Source of the DNA: Pseudonocardia alaniniphila
GTDB taxonomy: Bacteria; Actinomycetota; Actinomycetes; Mycobacteriales; Pseudonocardiaceae
Assembly (NCBI RefSeq): GCF_022524485.1
Contig: NZ_JAKXMK010000004.1
Span: forward strand, 310,001-374,000
Direction: 5' to 3'
DNA: 64,000 bases
In this document: piece after piece, positions 34,980-42,752 of the stretch
How positions within the stretch are numbered: position 1 is the stretch's first letter
How the letters are laid out: each line of letters opens with the position of its first letter
Notes under the pieces: model-generated
What the model was told of the DNA's origin: nothing
Databases searched by the model: none
The model's input: the letters and a program-made list of their open reading frames with translations, nothing else
Program-made: the position numbers and the translations under genes

Positions 34980-35358
34980 CGCTGTCGGCTCCGCCGTCCG
35001 CGCCGCCGTCGTGGACGCCGGGGGTGCCGCCGCCTGCTCCGGAGTCGGCTGGGCCTTCTGCCCCGGAGTCGGCTCCGCCGTCCGCGCCGCCGTCATGCAC
35101 GCCGGGGGTGCCGCCGCCTGCTCCGGAGTCGGCTGGGCCTTCGGCTCCGGAGTCGGCTCCGCCGTCTGCTCCGCCGTCGTGGACGCCGGGGGTGCCGCCG
35201 CCTGCTCCGGAGTCGGCTGGGCCTTCGGCTCCGGAGTCGGCTCCGCCGTCTGCTCCACCGTCGTGGACACCGGGGGTGCCGCCGCCCGCGCCCGAGTCGG
35301 CAGGCCCTTCGGTCCCGCCGCCGGCCGTGGTCATCATGTCGTCGTCGTCGAGCGCCAT
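34969..35358 (-). CDS. Four-repeat Gly/Ala/Asp-rich peptide, candidate oxygenase substrate or RiPP-like precursor
   Basis: 129 residues from ATG 35358, chosen because AGGAGGAG lies five bases upstream, one of the best ribosome sites in the window. A short acidic leader (MALDDDDMMTTAGGGT) is followed by four near-identical 28-residue units from residues 17, 45, 73 and 101. Each contains EGPADSGAGGGTPGVHDGG and a GADGGADSGA end. Each unit has one His (32, 60, 88, 116), no Cys, no Lys. It has no signal peptide. The gene overlaps the start of a JmjC-type oxygenase gene and then a Suc_Fer gene. The architecture (small leader, repeated cores, adjacent modifying enzyme) looks like a ribosomally made, enzymatically hydroxylated peptide, with the unit His or Asp as candidate sites. 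No family is recognised. Confidence 0.7.
   Translation of the reverse strand: MALDDDDMMTTAGGGTEGPADSGAGGGTPGVHDGGADGGADSGAEGPADSGAGGGTPGVHDGGADGGADSGAEGPADSGAGGGTPGVHDGGADGGADSGAEGPADSGAGGGTPGVHDGGADGGADSGAR
34981..35316. repeat. Tandem array of four 84-bp units
   Basis: GTC-rich landmarks recur exactly every 84 bases (35008, 35092, 35176, 35260). Units differ at few positions. Because 84 is 28 codons, the array keeps several frames open on both strands, which creates long false frames. Unit number could change by recombination or slippage, altering the copy number of the peptide core. Confidence 0.92.
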
Positions 35359-35529
35359 CGAGCTCCTCCTCTGCTGGTGCGTCACCACAGCGATGACGGG
35401 CGAGGACTACCCCCTCTCTGCGGTTTTAGGCGGCGTGCCCGCCTTCCCGCCGGGTGACGCATAACGCATCGGTCGCGATGCCCTTGGGTAATGCGTCGGT
35501 AATGCCGATCGGAGGGTGTGGAGGATCAG

Positions 35530-36546
35530 GTGCTGCAGATCAGCGGGGTGACCTGGGCAGCGACGATCGGGTTGATCGTCGTGCTTCTCGTGATCGACCT
35601 CGTGCTGTCAGGGATACGCCCGCACCGTGTGGGGTTCCGCGAGGCCACGGCGTGGTCCGTCTTCTACGTCGCTGTCGCCGTGGTCTTCGGCGTGTGGTTC
35701 GGCATGACCTACGGGGGTGATGCGGGCACCCAGTTCTTCGCCGGCTACATCGTCGAGAAGAGCCTCTCGGTCGACAACCTGTTCGTCTTCGTGATCATCA
35801 TGACGACGTTCGCGGTGCCGGAGGAGTATCAGCACAAGGTCCTGACGTTCGGCATCGTGCTGGCGCTGATCATGCGCGCCATCTTCATCGCGCTGGGCGC
35901 CACGCTCCTGTCGCTGTTCTCGTTCATGTTCCTGGTGTTCGGGCTGCTGCTGATCTACACGGCCGTGCAGCTGTTCCGGCACCGCAACGAGGACCCGGAC
36001 GTCGAGGACAACGCGGTGGTCCGTGGCGCGCGGCGGGTCCTGCCGATCACCACCGAGTACGTCGACGGCCGGATCATCACGAAGGTCGACGGCCGCCGCG
36101 TGCTGACCCCGCTGTTCGTCGTGCTCATCGCGATCGGCAGCATCGACCTGCTGTTCGCGCTCGACTCGATCCCCGCGGTGTTCGGCGTGACCTCGGAGCC
36201 CTACATCGTCTTCGTAGCCAACGCCTTCGCGCTTCTCGGGCTGCGCGCGCTGTTCTTCCTGGTGAAGGGGCTACTCGACCGGCTGGTGTACCTGTCGACC
36301 GGCTTGTCGATCATCCTGGGCTTCATCGGGGTCAAGCTGATCCTGCACTGGGCGCACGAGGACGTGAGTCCGACCGTCCCGGAGATCTCCACAGCGGTGA
36401 GCCTGGTGGTGATCGTGGCGGTGCTCGTCGTGGTCACGGTCGCGAGCCTCATCAGGACGAAGAACGACCCGACGATGAAGGCGCACGCCGGCTCGTTGCG
36501 CGCGCACAAGCAGAACGCGACGGAGCCGGGGCGCGGCGAGACCTGA
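35530..36546 (+). CDS. TerC family integral membrane protein
   Basis: 338 residues from GTG 35530, which has GGAGG five bases upstream (GTG 35518 is too close to any such site). Seven to nine hydrophobic helices; VEKSLSVDNLFVFVIIM and LLFALDSIPAVFGVT hold the conserved Asp-containing motifs of TerC proteins, and ITTEYVDGRIITKVDGRR is the typical central loop. Family members are tied to tellurite resistance and metal (Mn) export, possibly at the Sec translocon. A metal riboswitch was looked for upstream but not recognised. Confidence 0.92.
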   Translation: MLQISGVTWAATIGLIVVLLVIDLVLSGIRPHRVGFREATAWSVFYVAVAVVFGVWFGMTYGGDAGTQFFAGYIVEKSLSVDNLFVFVIIMTTFAVPEEYQHKVLTFGIVLALIMRAIFIALGATLLSLFSFMFLVFGLLLIYTAVQLFRHRNEDPDVEDNAVVRGARRVLPITTEYVDGRIITKVDGRRVLTPLFVVLIAIGSIDLLFALDSIPAVFGVTSEPYIVFVANAFALLGLRALFFLVKGLLDRLVYLSTGLSIILGFIGVKLILHWAHEDVSPTVPEISTAVSLVVIVAVLVVVTVASLIRTKNDPTMKAHAGSLRAHKQNATEPGRGET

Positions 36547-36565
36547 GCCGCGCCGGCGGCAGGCC

Positions 36566-36898
36566 TCAGCCCGTCGGCAGCCCGGTGCCGCCCAGGGGGC
36601 GGAGATCCACCAGCTCGGGCGGGCCGGCCAGCAGTTCGAGCACCTCGCCGATCCCGACGTCGCCGAGATCGGCCGACAGGGCCCGGTCGGACGCGGCCTC
36701 GTCGGCCCACACCTCGGTGACCCAGATGGTGTCGGGCTCGTCGGCGGAGAGGTTGATCAGATACAGCTCGCAGCCCGGCGTGTCGCGCAGGCCGCTCGCC
36801 ACCCGGAGCAGGGTGTCGGCCAGCGCGGCCCCCCGGCCGGGCTGTGCCACCATCCGCACGTACCGGCCGATGCGTTCCGGCTGCTGCTCCGCTGTCAT
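36566..36898 (-). CDS. Antibiotic biosynthesis monooxygenase (ABM) domain protein
   Basis: 110 residues of ferredoxin-like fold: RYVRMVAQPGRGAALADTLL, TPGCELYLINLSADEPDTIW, VTEVWADEAASDRAL. It matches the small cofactor-free ABM/putative quinol monooxygenase family. Function in this organism unknown. Convergent with terC, 19 bases apart. Confidence 0.85.
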   Translation of the reverse strand: MTAEQQPERIGRYVRMVAQPGRGAALADTLLRVASGLRDTPGCELYLINLSADEPDTIWVTEVWADEAASDRALSADLGDVGIGEVLELLAGPPELVDLRPLGGTGLPTG

Positions 36899-36984
36899 CG
36901 CATGACCGTAGCGGCGCCGCGGCGGAACGACAGGCCCGGGTCGGATCGCTGCCGATCATGCACCGGGCCGGGTCCGTTCGCCCC

Positions 36985-38100
36985 CTATCCGAGGTAGGGC
37001 GGCACCGGGGCCGTCCATTGGCCCCAGATGTTGCGATCGCGCAGCGCGGTGGCCTCGTCGGCGTCCGGAGAGTCGAGGAGGTGGCGGAAGAGCCGGGCGC
37101 GCTCCTTCCCGTGGGCGAAGAGCCTGTGGATGAACCCCGGGGAACGCACGAGCTTGGACTCCCAGTCCAGACCCGAGGCCACGGCGTCGCTCATCCTGAT
37201 GACGCGGACCTTGATGGGGCGGTATCTGGTGAGCGCGCGTGCGGTGAGCAGGTGTTCCTGGATGAGCTTGTTGACGTGCCCGATGGCGAAGATCTCCTGC
37301 TGGTAGGAGATGTTCGCCGACAGCTCGGTGCGCCGGTCACGGATCGCGTCCACCGCCATGGGCACGCCGCTGCGCTGGTCGGGGTCGATCTGGATCACCC
37401 AGATCTCCTCCGGGGGCGGCCCGGCAGGGCCCTGCGGTGCTACGGGCCGTCCGGCGTCCACGAGTTCCCGGATCGGCGGGTTCTGGGCGTAGACGCCGTC
37501 CCAGTACACGTCCTCGCCCAGGCGTACGGCGCGGAACAGGGTGGGCACGGCCGAGGAGGCCAGGATCACCGTGCCGGTGATCCGGTCGGCGCGGTAGCCG
37601 TTGACGACGTGGCTGCGGAACACGCGGAACCGGCCGCTGAGTACGTCGGTGGCGCCGATCAGCAGCCGTGGTCCTGACGGGTCGAGCTCGTCCGGGCGGA
37701 TCTCGTCGAACGGAACGTGGCGCTCCAGCAACTGCAGGAACTGCCGGCGCGCGTCGAACGGAATGTTGTACGGGCTGAACTCGACGGTGATGCCGAGCTC
37801 GGCGACAGTGCGGACCGAGGCGACCGTCACGGCCTGGAGCAGATTCTCGTAGAAGCCGTGTGTGGTGTTGTCCTCCCAGAAATCCTCGAGCCGCCTGATG
37901 CCGTCCTCGGGACGGTGGGTCAGGAGGCCGTACCAGGCGAGGAGCGCGCACACGGCGCCCCCCGACGTGCCGCTGAGCGCACGGATCTCGACGGTCGGGT
38001 CGGCCAGCAGTTCGGTGAGCACCCCGGCGGTGAACGCCGTCTGGCTTCCCCCGCCCTGGCACGCCACCACGACCTTGCGGCGCTGCTCGTTCTCGGTCAT
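36985..38100 (-). CDS. Patatin-like phospholipase
   Basis: 371 residues. Oxyanion motif ACQGGGSQTAFTAGVL, nucleophile elbow LSGTSGGAVCAL (G-x-S-x-G), and the catalytic Asp in VYWDGVYAQNPPIRELV complete the Ser-Asp dyad. It hydrolyses acyl esters of lipids; no signal peptide is visible so it is probably cytoplasmic or membrane-associated. A C-terminal region (PIKVRVIRMSD ... GFIHRLFAHGKERARLFRH) is typical of the long actinobacterial form. Single gene. Confidence 0.9.
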   Translation of the reverse strand: MTENEQRRKVVVACQGGGSQTAFTAGVLTELLADPTVEIRALSGTSGGAVCALLAWYGLLTHRPEDGIRRLEDFWEDNTTHGFYENLLQAVTVASVRTVAELGITVEFSPYNIPFDARRQFLQLLERHVPFDEIRPDELDPSGPRLLIGATDVLSGRFRVFRSHVVNGYRADRITGTVILASSAVPTLFRAVRLGEDVYWDGVYAQNPPIRELVDAGRPVAPQGPAGPPPEEIWVIQIDPDQRSGVPMAVDAIRDRRTELSANISYQQEIFAIGHVNKLIQEHLLTARALTRYRPIKVRVIRMSDAVASGLDWESKLVRSPGFIHRLFAHGKERARLFRHLLDSPDADEATALRDRNIWGQWTAPVPPYLG

Positions 38101-38366
38101 GAGGGGCCTTGCCTTTCACGACGCCTTGCGGGCACGCCTCGCAGTTCATGCCTGCCGACCGGACGAATGGTCCGGATTCATGCGGATCGGTCCAGGAATG
38201 ACGCGTCGGTCCGCTCGGGCTGTTGTCGGGGGATCAGCGGCAATAAGCATTGCACACGACCGGGCTCCGAGGATTTCGGAGGAGTTCGCAATCCGCTCAG
38301 AAAGGAAGAGTTTCCGCGGTCGCGAATGAATCGCTCGAACCGCGTTCGTGAGCCGAGCGGCTTCGT

Positions 38367-38933
38367 CTACTCGACCTTGTCGAGGAAGGTGAGCACACGC
38401 TGCTTGACGAGCGCCGCGGCACCTTCGTCGTAGGAAGGCAGGCTGTCGTCGGTGAACAGGTGGCCGTCGCCCGGGTACAGGAAGAGCTCCGCGCTCTCCA
38501 TCGAGTCGACGAGATCACGGGCGATGTCGAGGTCGCCCCAGTCGTCGGCGTCCATGGTGTGGATCTGGAGCGGAAGGCCCGCGGGCCACCGGCCCCCGAA
38601 CTCGGAGGTGGGTGCGCAGCTGTGGAAGAACAGCGCCCCCTTCGCGCCCGGACGCGTCTGCGCCAGCATCTGCGCAGGCATCACCCCGAGTGAGAACCCG
38701 GCATAGACGATCTCGCCGGGCAGGCCCTCGGCGGCGAGCCTGCCGCGCTCGACGATGGTGGGGAAGCCGACCTGCTCGGCATGGCCGACACCGTCGGCCA
38801 GGTCGGTGAAGGTTCTGCCCTCGTAGAGATCCGGGGTGTGCACGACATGTCCGGCGGAGCGGAGCGCTTCGGCGAACGAGAGGCATCCCGCCGTGAGGCC
38901 CTGGGCGTGGTGGAAGAGCAGTACCTCGGCCAT
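38367..38933 (-). CDS. Dienelactone hydrolase family protein
   Basis: 188 residues from ATG 38933. AEVLLFHHAQGLTAGCLSFA start, GRTFTDLADGV, then the nucleophile elbow YAGFSLGVMPAQ with Ser rather than the Cys of classical dienelactone hydrolases, MDADDWGDLDIARDLV with the Asp, and YPGDGHLFTDDSLPSYD with the His. So it is an alpha/beta hydrolase of DLH type with a serine nucleophile. Substrate unknown. Confidence 0.85.
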   Translation of the reverse strand: MAEVLLFHHAQGLTAGCLSFAEALRSAGHVVHTPDLYEGRTFTDLADGVGHAEQVGFPTIVERGRLAAEGLPGEIVYAGFSLGVMPAQMLAQTRPGAKGALFFHSCAPTSEFGGRWPAGLPLQIHTMDADDWGDLDIARDLVDSMESAELFLYPGDGHLFTDDSLPSYDEGAAALVKQRVLTFLDKVE

Positions 38934-39179
38934 GGGCGGCACCCTAGCGCCGGACTCCGACAACGATCGGCGTACCAGGACGAATGCGCGTTTCCCGGCA
39001 TGTCGGGCAGTTGTGTCACGCGCGGTCCGGCGAGGCCCTCCGGATCGGAGAGCTCGGCGAACGAGCCGTGGTCGCTCCGTTCGGGATCGGGGCCGCTCAC
39101 CCGGTCCGTGCAGTCGTGGCGGCTCCGCGTAGGTCGCCGAACCGGGTCCGGGCCCATCGGGAGTCCTGATCCGGGGCGG

Positions 39180-39728
39180 CTACTCCCCGGTGAGCCCGTC
39201 CACCGACTCCCGCAGGAGGTCGGCGTGGCCGTTGTGCCGCGCGTACTCCTCGATCAGGTGGACCAGGATCCAGCGCAGGGTCGGTGGCTCGCCGTGCCAG
39301 TGCTCGGGCGGCGTGCGCCGGGCCTGCTGCTCCAGGCCGCCGTCGGCCAGTGCCTCGGCGACCAGGGTGCGGGAGCGGGCCATGGCGTCCAGCCAGAGTG
39401 CGAAGAGCTGCTCGGGTGAGTCCTCGGCGGCCGAGTGCCAGTCCCAGTCGGGATCGGCCTTCCAGTCCACTGTGTCCCACGGGGGCGGCATGTCACGCCC
39501 GTACAGCCACCGGGTGCACCAGTGGTCCTCGACGAACGCCAGGTGTTTGATCATCCCGCCGAGGGTCATCGAGGAGACGCCGACCGTGGCCGCGAGCCCC
39601 GCCGCATCCAGCCCCGTGCACTTCCAGCCGAAGGTGGCGCGCTGGAAGTCCAGGAAGCCCAGGAGAGTGGCGGTCTCGTCGCCCGCCAGGGGCGGTTGCG
39701 GGCGGCGCTGCTCGTCCGGGTTGATCAC
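39180..39728 (-). CDS. DinB family protein (DUF664-type)
   Basis: 182 residues from GTG 39728. Four-helix features with metal-binding His: MTLGGMIKHLAFVEDHWCTRWLYG and LRWILVHLIEEYARHNGHADLLRESVDG. These match DinB/DUF664 (mycothiol-dependent maleylpyruvate isomerase fold) proteins common in actinomycetes. The enzyme activity is not predictable. Separated from the next gene by a perfect hairpin. Confidence 0.86.
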   Translation of the reverse strand: MINPDEQRRPQPPLAGDETATLLGFLDFQRATFGWKCTGLDAAGLAATVGVSSMTLGGMIKHLAFVEDHWCTRWLYGRDMPPPWDTVDWKADPDWDWHSAAEDSPEQLFALWLDAMARSRTLVAEALADGGLEQQARRTPPEHWHGEPPTLRWILVHLIEEYARHNGHADLLRESVDGLTGE

Positions 39729-39768
39729 GGGCGGCGAGTCTACGCAGCGGATTACCCACCGCCACACG

Positions 39769-39815
39769 ACGAGCGGTCCGGTCGGCCGGCAGGACCGGAC
39801 GACCGGACCGCTCGT
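39769..39815 (-). terminator. Perfect 15-bp hairpin after the reductase-like gene
   Basis: ACGAGCGGTCCGGTC (39769-39783) pairs perfectly with 39801-39815 around a 17-nt loop. It lies 30 bases past the stop of the minus-strand reductase gene and just before the start of the DinB gene, so it is best read as that gene's terminator. Confidence 0.6.
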
Positions 39816-39844
39816 GCAGGGGCGGCCACCATGGGGTTCCCGGC

Positions 39845-40462
39845 TCAGGCGTCGGTGCCCGGGCCCATGTCCTTGATGTCGTCGTAGGTCGTCCTGCCGG
39901 GTGCCACGGCGGGCGCGTACAGCAGGCGGACGACGCCCGTGGGGAACGTCTCGGACTTCAGGAGGCTCAGGTGGTAGCGCACGTCCCCGTCGTCGAAGAG
40001 TCGCTTGCCGTTCCGCGCTGCCACGGGGTGCACCAGAAGGCGCAGCTCGTCGATGAGCCCCGCCGCCAGGAGCTGTTGCACCACCGAGATGGAGCCGGGA
40101 ATCAGGATGCTCGCAATGGAAGAGTCGGCCTTGAGTGCGGTTGCGGCCTCGACGAGATCACCGTCGAGTAGCTCGGTATTGCGCCAGGTGGATTCCAGCG
40201 GCTTGCGCGAGACGACGATCTTGCGCCGGTCCCCGAGCGACTTGGCGAACGCCGCATCGTCCTCGCCCGCGGCCTCGCGGCCCGGCCACGCGCCGGCGAA
40301 GCTGTCGTACGTGACGCGGCCGAGCAACAGCACATCGGCCGGGGCGTAGTCCTCGTTCACGGCGCGGCCCATGTTCTCGTCGAAGTAGGGGAAGTGCCAG
40401 TCCTCGGCGATCTCGGCCACGCCGTCGAGGGAGATGAAGAGGGTGGAGACGATGTCGGCCAT
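39845..40462 (-). CDS. Dihydrofolate reductase/RibD C-terminal-like protein
   Basis: 205 residues: ADIVSTLFISLDGVAEIAEDWHFPYF, DVLLLGRVTYDSFAGAWPG, RRKIVVSRKPLE, ILIPGSISVVQQLLAAGLIDELRLLVHPV. This is the dihydrofolate reductase-like family (YyaP/RibD-C), widespread as stand-alone enzymes of uncertain substrate. ATG preceded by GAAGGGAC. Confidence 0.88.
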   Translation of the reverse strand: MADIVSTLFISLDGVAEIAEDWHFPYFDENMGRAVNEDYAPADVLLLGRVTYDSFAGAWPGREAAGEDDAAFAKSLGDRRKIVVSRKPLESTWRNTELLDGDLVEAATALKADSSIASILIPGSISVVQQLLAAGLIDELRLLVHPVAARNGKRLFDDGDVRYHLSLLKSETFPTGVVRLLYAPAVAPGRTTYDDIKDMGPGTDA

Positions 40463-40542
40463 CGGGGTGGTCCCTTCGGTGTCGTTGTGTCGCTACCGGG
40501 TAGACCACCGCGCGTGGAGAACTCATCGGTCCACGGCACGTG

Positions 40543-41184
40543 TCATCCCCGGCCGATGACCTTGATGGTGTCGACCGTCAGCATCGGCACCGTCGTGCTA
40601 CCGCCGATCTGCGTGCCGTACGACATCGAGCCCGCCACTGTGACCTCAGCCCTGAACAGGTCATCGATGACAACATCTTTCAGGGCAGACGCGTTGCCGT
40701 TCAGAATCGTGTTCGTGTCGAAGGCATAGACGTTGCCGGGGTGGTCGACGCTGTCCACGCTCGCGCGGAACGTGTCATTCCCGGTTGCCGCGTCGAACTG
40801 CGTGACACGTCCGTACACGATGATGCGTTCGCCCTCGTGGGCGTCGGGATCCTTCACGATGAGCTGCCAATCGCGGGAGTTGATCACGCGATGCGGGACG
40901 AGCGGCACTGCAGGGGCTGCGCTGTCGGCCGCCCTCGAACTCGGCGTGGCGCCGTTGATCGCAGTGCCGATCAGCGCCGCGAGGAACAGCACGACGGCCC
41001 CGGCGACCCACGGCCATTTCTTGCGCTTTCTCGGTGGCTGCGGCTGGTAGGACCGCTGCGCGTACGGATGCTGCGGTGGAGGCCGGCCTGGCCCATATGC
41101 GGGCTGGTGGGGCCATCCCCCGTGCGGCGACTGCCAACCCTGTTCGGGCTGCTGTGGAGGCCCGCCCGGCCAGCCCTGCGTCAT
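40543..41184 (-). CDS. Single-pass membrane protein with OB-like outer domain
   Basis: 213 residues from ATG 41184 (GGGGGACCTG upstream). Residues 1-55 are Pro/Gln/Gly/Tyr-rich and cytoplasmic (HPYAQRSYQPQPPRKRKK), then one membrane helix (WPWVAGAVVLFLAALIGTAI), then an outer domain: DWQLIVKDPDAHEGERIIVY, GRVTQFDAATGNDTF, with the tRNA_anti-like/OB pattern found in many actinobacterial surface proteins. Function unknown. Confidence 0.7.
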   Translation of the reverse strand: MTQGWPGGPPQQPEQGWQSPHGGWPHQPAYGPGRPPPQHPYAQRSYQPQPPRKRKKWPWVAGAVVLFLAALIGTAINGATPSSRAADSAAPAVPLVPHRVINSRDWQLIVKDPDAHEGERIIVYGRVTQFDAATGNDTFRASVDSVDHPGNVYAFDTNTILNGNASALKDVVIDDLFRAEVTVAGSMSYGTQIGGSTTVPMLTVDTIKVIGRG

Positions 41185-41335
41185 CAGGTCCCCCTTCGGG
41201 CGCCCTCGACCGTCAGGACGCTGCTTGTTCACTTCGTCCCGAATGCCTGGCTGTTACGCGCTCCTCAGCGCGTCCGAGGTTTCGATAACGTCATCGCGCG
41301 TTCGTCCACTGGAGACGCCGACGAGGAGCCCATCC

Positions 41336-41677
41336 ATGATCAGGCCGGCTGATATCCGTTGCTACGCGATGGCGCTGCCGGACGTCGTGGAGAAGCCACA
41401 CTTCCGCCTGCCCGGCTTTCGGGTCGCCGACAAGCTCCTCGCTCACCTGGAGAGGGGCGACGCGCACGCGATCGTGTGTGTCGGACAGGCAGAGGCCGAG
41501 ACGGCGGCGGCCGATCAGCCCGACGTCTACGAGGAGGTGTGGCGCAGCGGCCGGATCTTCGTCGGCCTTCGCGTCGACCTGGCGAAGGTCAGCGAGGAGC
41601 GGATGCAGGAGCTGATCGAGCACGCCTGGCGAAACCGGGCGCCGAAGCGCCTGGTCGCCGATTACGACCGCCGCTGA
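41336..41677 (+). CDS. MmcQ/YjbR family protein
   Basis: 113 residues from ATG 41336 with AGGAG seven bases upstream. RPADIRCYAMALPDVVEKPH, FRLPGFRVADKLLAHLERGD, VWRSGRIFVGLRVDLAKVSE, MQELIEHAWRNRAPKRLVAD follow the MmcQ/YjbR (CyaY-like) DNA-binding fold. Role unknown. Confidence 0.85.
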   Translation: MIRPADIRCYAMALPDVVEKPHFRLPGFRVADKLLAHLERGDAHAIVCVGQAEAETAAADQPDVYEEVWRSGRIFVGLRVDLAKVSEERMQELIEHAWRNRAPKRLVADYDRR

Positions 41678-41722
41678 TCGAACCCGATAGCTCGGCGTCG
41701 GCCGGGTGGATAGGTTCGGACG

Positions 41723-42748
41723 GTGGATCTGTCAACGGCCGCACCGTCGATTCGAGCCATGGCCGATCTGGCTACTCCCATGTCCATACGGGTGGCGGCG
41801 ACGCTCAGCCTGGTGGAGCGCGCGGGGAGCGCGGGAGCAACGGCGGAGCAACTCGCTTCCGAGACCGCAACCGCGGCTCCCGCTCTACGACGCTTGCTCG
41901 ATCACCTGGTCACGATCGGTGTCTTCGACCGGGATACGGAGTCCGGCCGCTATCGACCTACGAGTCTCGGCGCCGAGCTGAGCGAGGACGCCCCGGGCGG
42001 GATCAAGCCCTTACTCGACATCAACAGCGCCGGCGGGCGCGCCGAACTCGGCTTCGTGGAACTGCTCGGGACGATCACCACGGGGACTCCGGGCTACGTG
42101 CAGCGATACGCGCGCGATTTCTGGGCGGACCTCGACGCCAGCCCGGAGTTGCGACGCTCGTTCGACGCCCAGATGAATTGGCGATTCCGGGTGCAGTCGA
42201 CGCAGATCGCCGAACGTTTCGACTGGAGTCGGTTCTCCGAGATCCTCGACGTCGGCGGAGGTGATGGCACCGTGCTTGCAGCGATTCTGCGTGCCCATCC
42301 CGATCTTCGCGGACGGGTCCTGGACCTGGCCCCGACGGCTGCTGCTGCGACCGACAGATTCGCGGCAGCCGGACTCGACGACCGGGCCCGCGCTGTTTCC
42401 GGCAGCTTCTTCGACCCTCTGCCCGTGGGGGTAGACGCCTACCTTCTGTCCGACATCCTGCACGACTGGGACGACGACCATGCCCGCGAGATCCTCACCG
42501 AATGTCGTCGCGCCGCCGCACCGGACAGCGCTGTGGTGGTGATCGAGCCGGTGCGGGGGCAAGGGGTCGGCACCGCGATGGACCTGTTCATGCTGATGTG
42601 CTTCGGCGGCCGGGAACGGACGGTCGACGAGCTGGCCGAGCTGGCCGCCGAGTGCGGGCTCGTGCTTCGCGGCTCGAGCCCGGTGGCAGACGGGCGTACG
42701 GCGCTGGAGTTCGGAGTCGCACTCCACATGTCGGACGAACCCGGCTGA
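41723..42748 (+). CDS. SAM-dependent O-methyltransferase (acetylserotonin-type)
   Basis: 341 residues. An N-terminal winged-helix dimerisation domain (MSIRVAATLSLVERAGSAGA, APALRRLLDHLVTIGVF) precedes the SAM-binding domain: ILDVGGGDGTVLAAILRAHP (motif I), LLSDILHDWDDDHAREILTE and VVVIEPVRGQG. His-Asp in LHDWDD is the usual catalytic region of plant/bacterial O-methyltransferases. It may be biosynthetic; no cluster is evident, and the next gene is convergent, four bases away. Confidence 0.9.
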   Translation: MDLSTAAPSIRAMADLATPMSIRVAATLSLVERAGSAGATAEQLASETATAAPALRRLLDHLVTIGVFDRDTESGRYRPTSLGAELSEDAPGGIKPLLDINSAGGRAELGFVELLGTITTGTPGYVQRYARDFWADLDASPELRRSFDAQMNWRFRVQSTQIAERFDWSRFSEILDVGGGDGTVLAAILRAHPDLRGRVLDLAPTAAAATDRFAAAGLDDRARAVSGSFFDPLPVGVDAYLLSDILHDWDDDHAREILTECRRAAAPDSAVVVIEPVRGQGVGTAMDLFMLMCFGGRERTVDELAELAAECGLVLRGSSPVADGRTALEFGVALHMSDEPG

Positions 42749-42752
42749 CGTA

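Noticed and set aside
34980..35270. N-terminal Pro/Thr/Glu repeat extension of the JmjC oxygenase
   Set aside because: It is an alternative frame through the 84-bp repeats, begins at a GTG without ribosome site and overlaps the well-initiated repeat peptide gene almost completely.
35359..35529. Possible yybP-ykoY (Mn) riboswitch upstream of terC
   Set aside because: TerC genes often have one, and short repeats (AATGCGTCGG, AACGCATCGG) are present, but the conserved riboswitch core could not be matched by eye.
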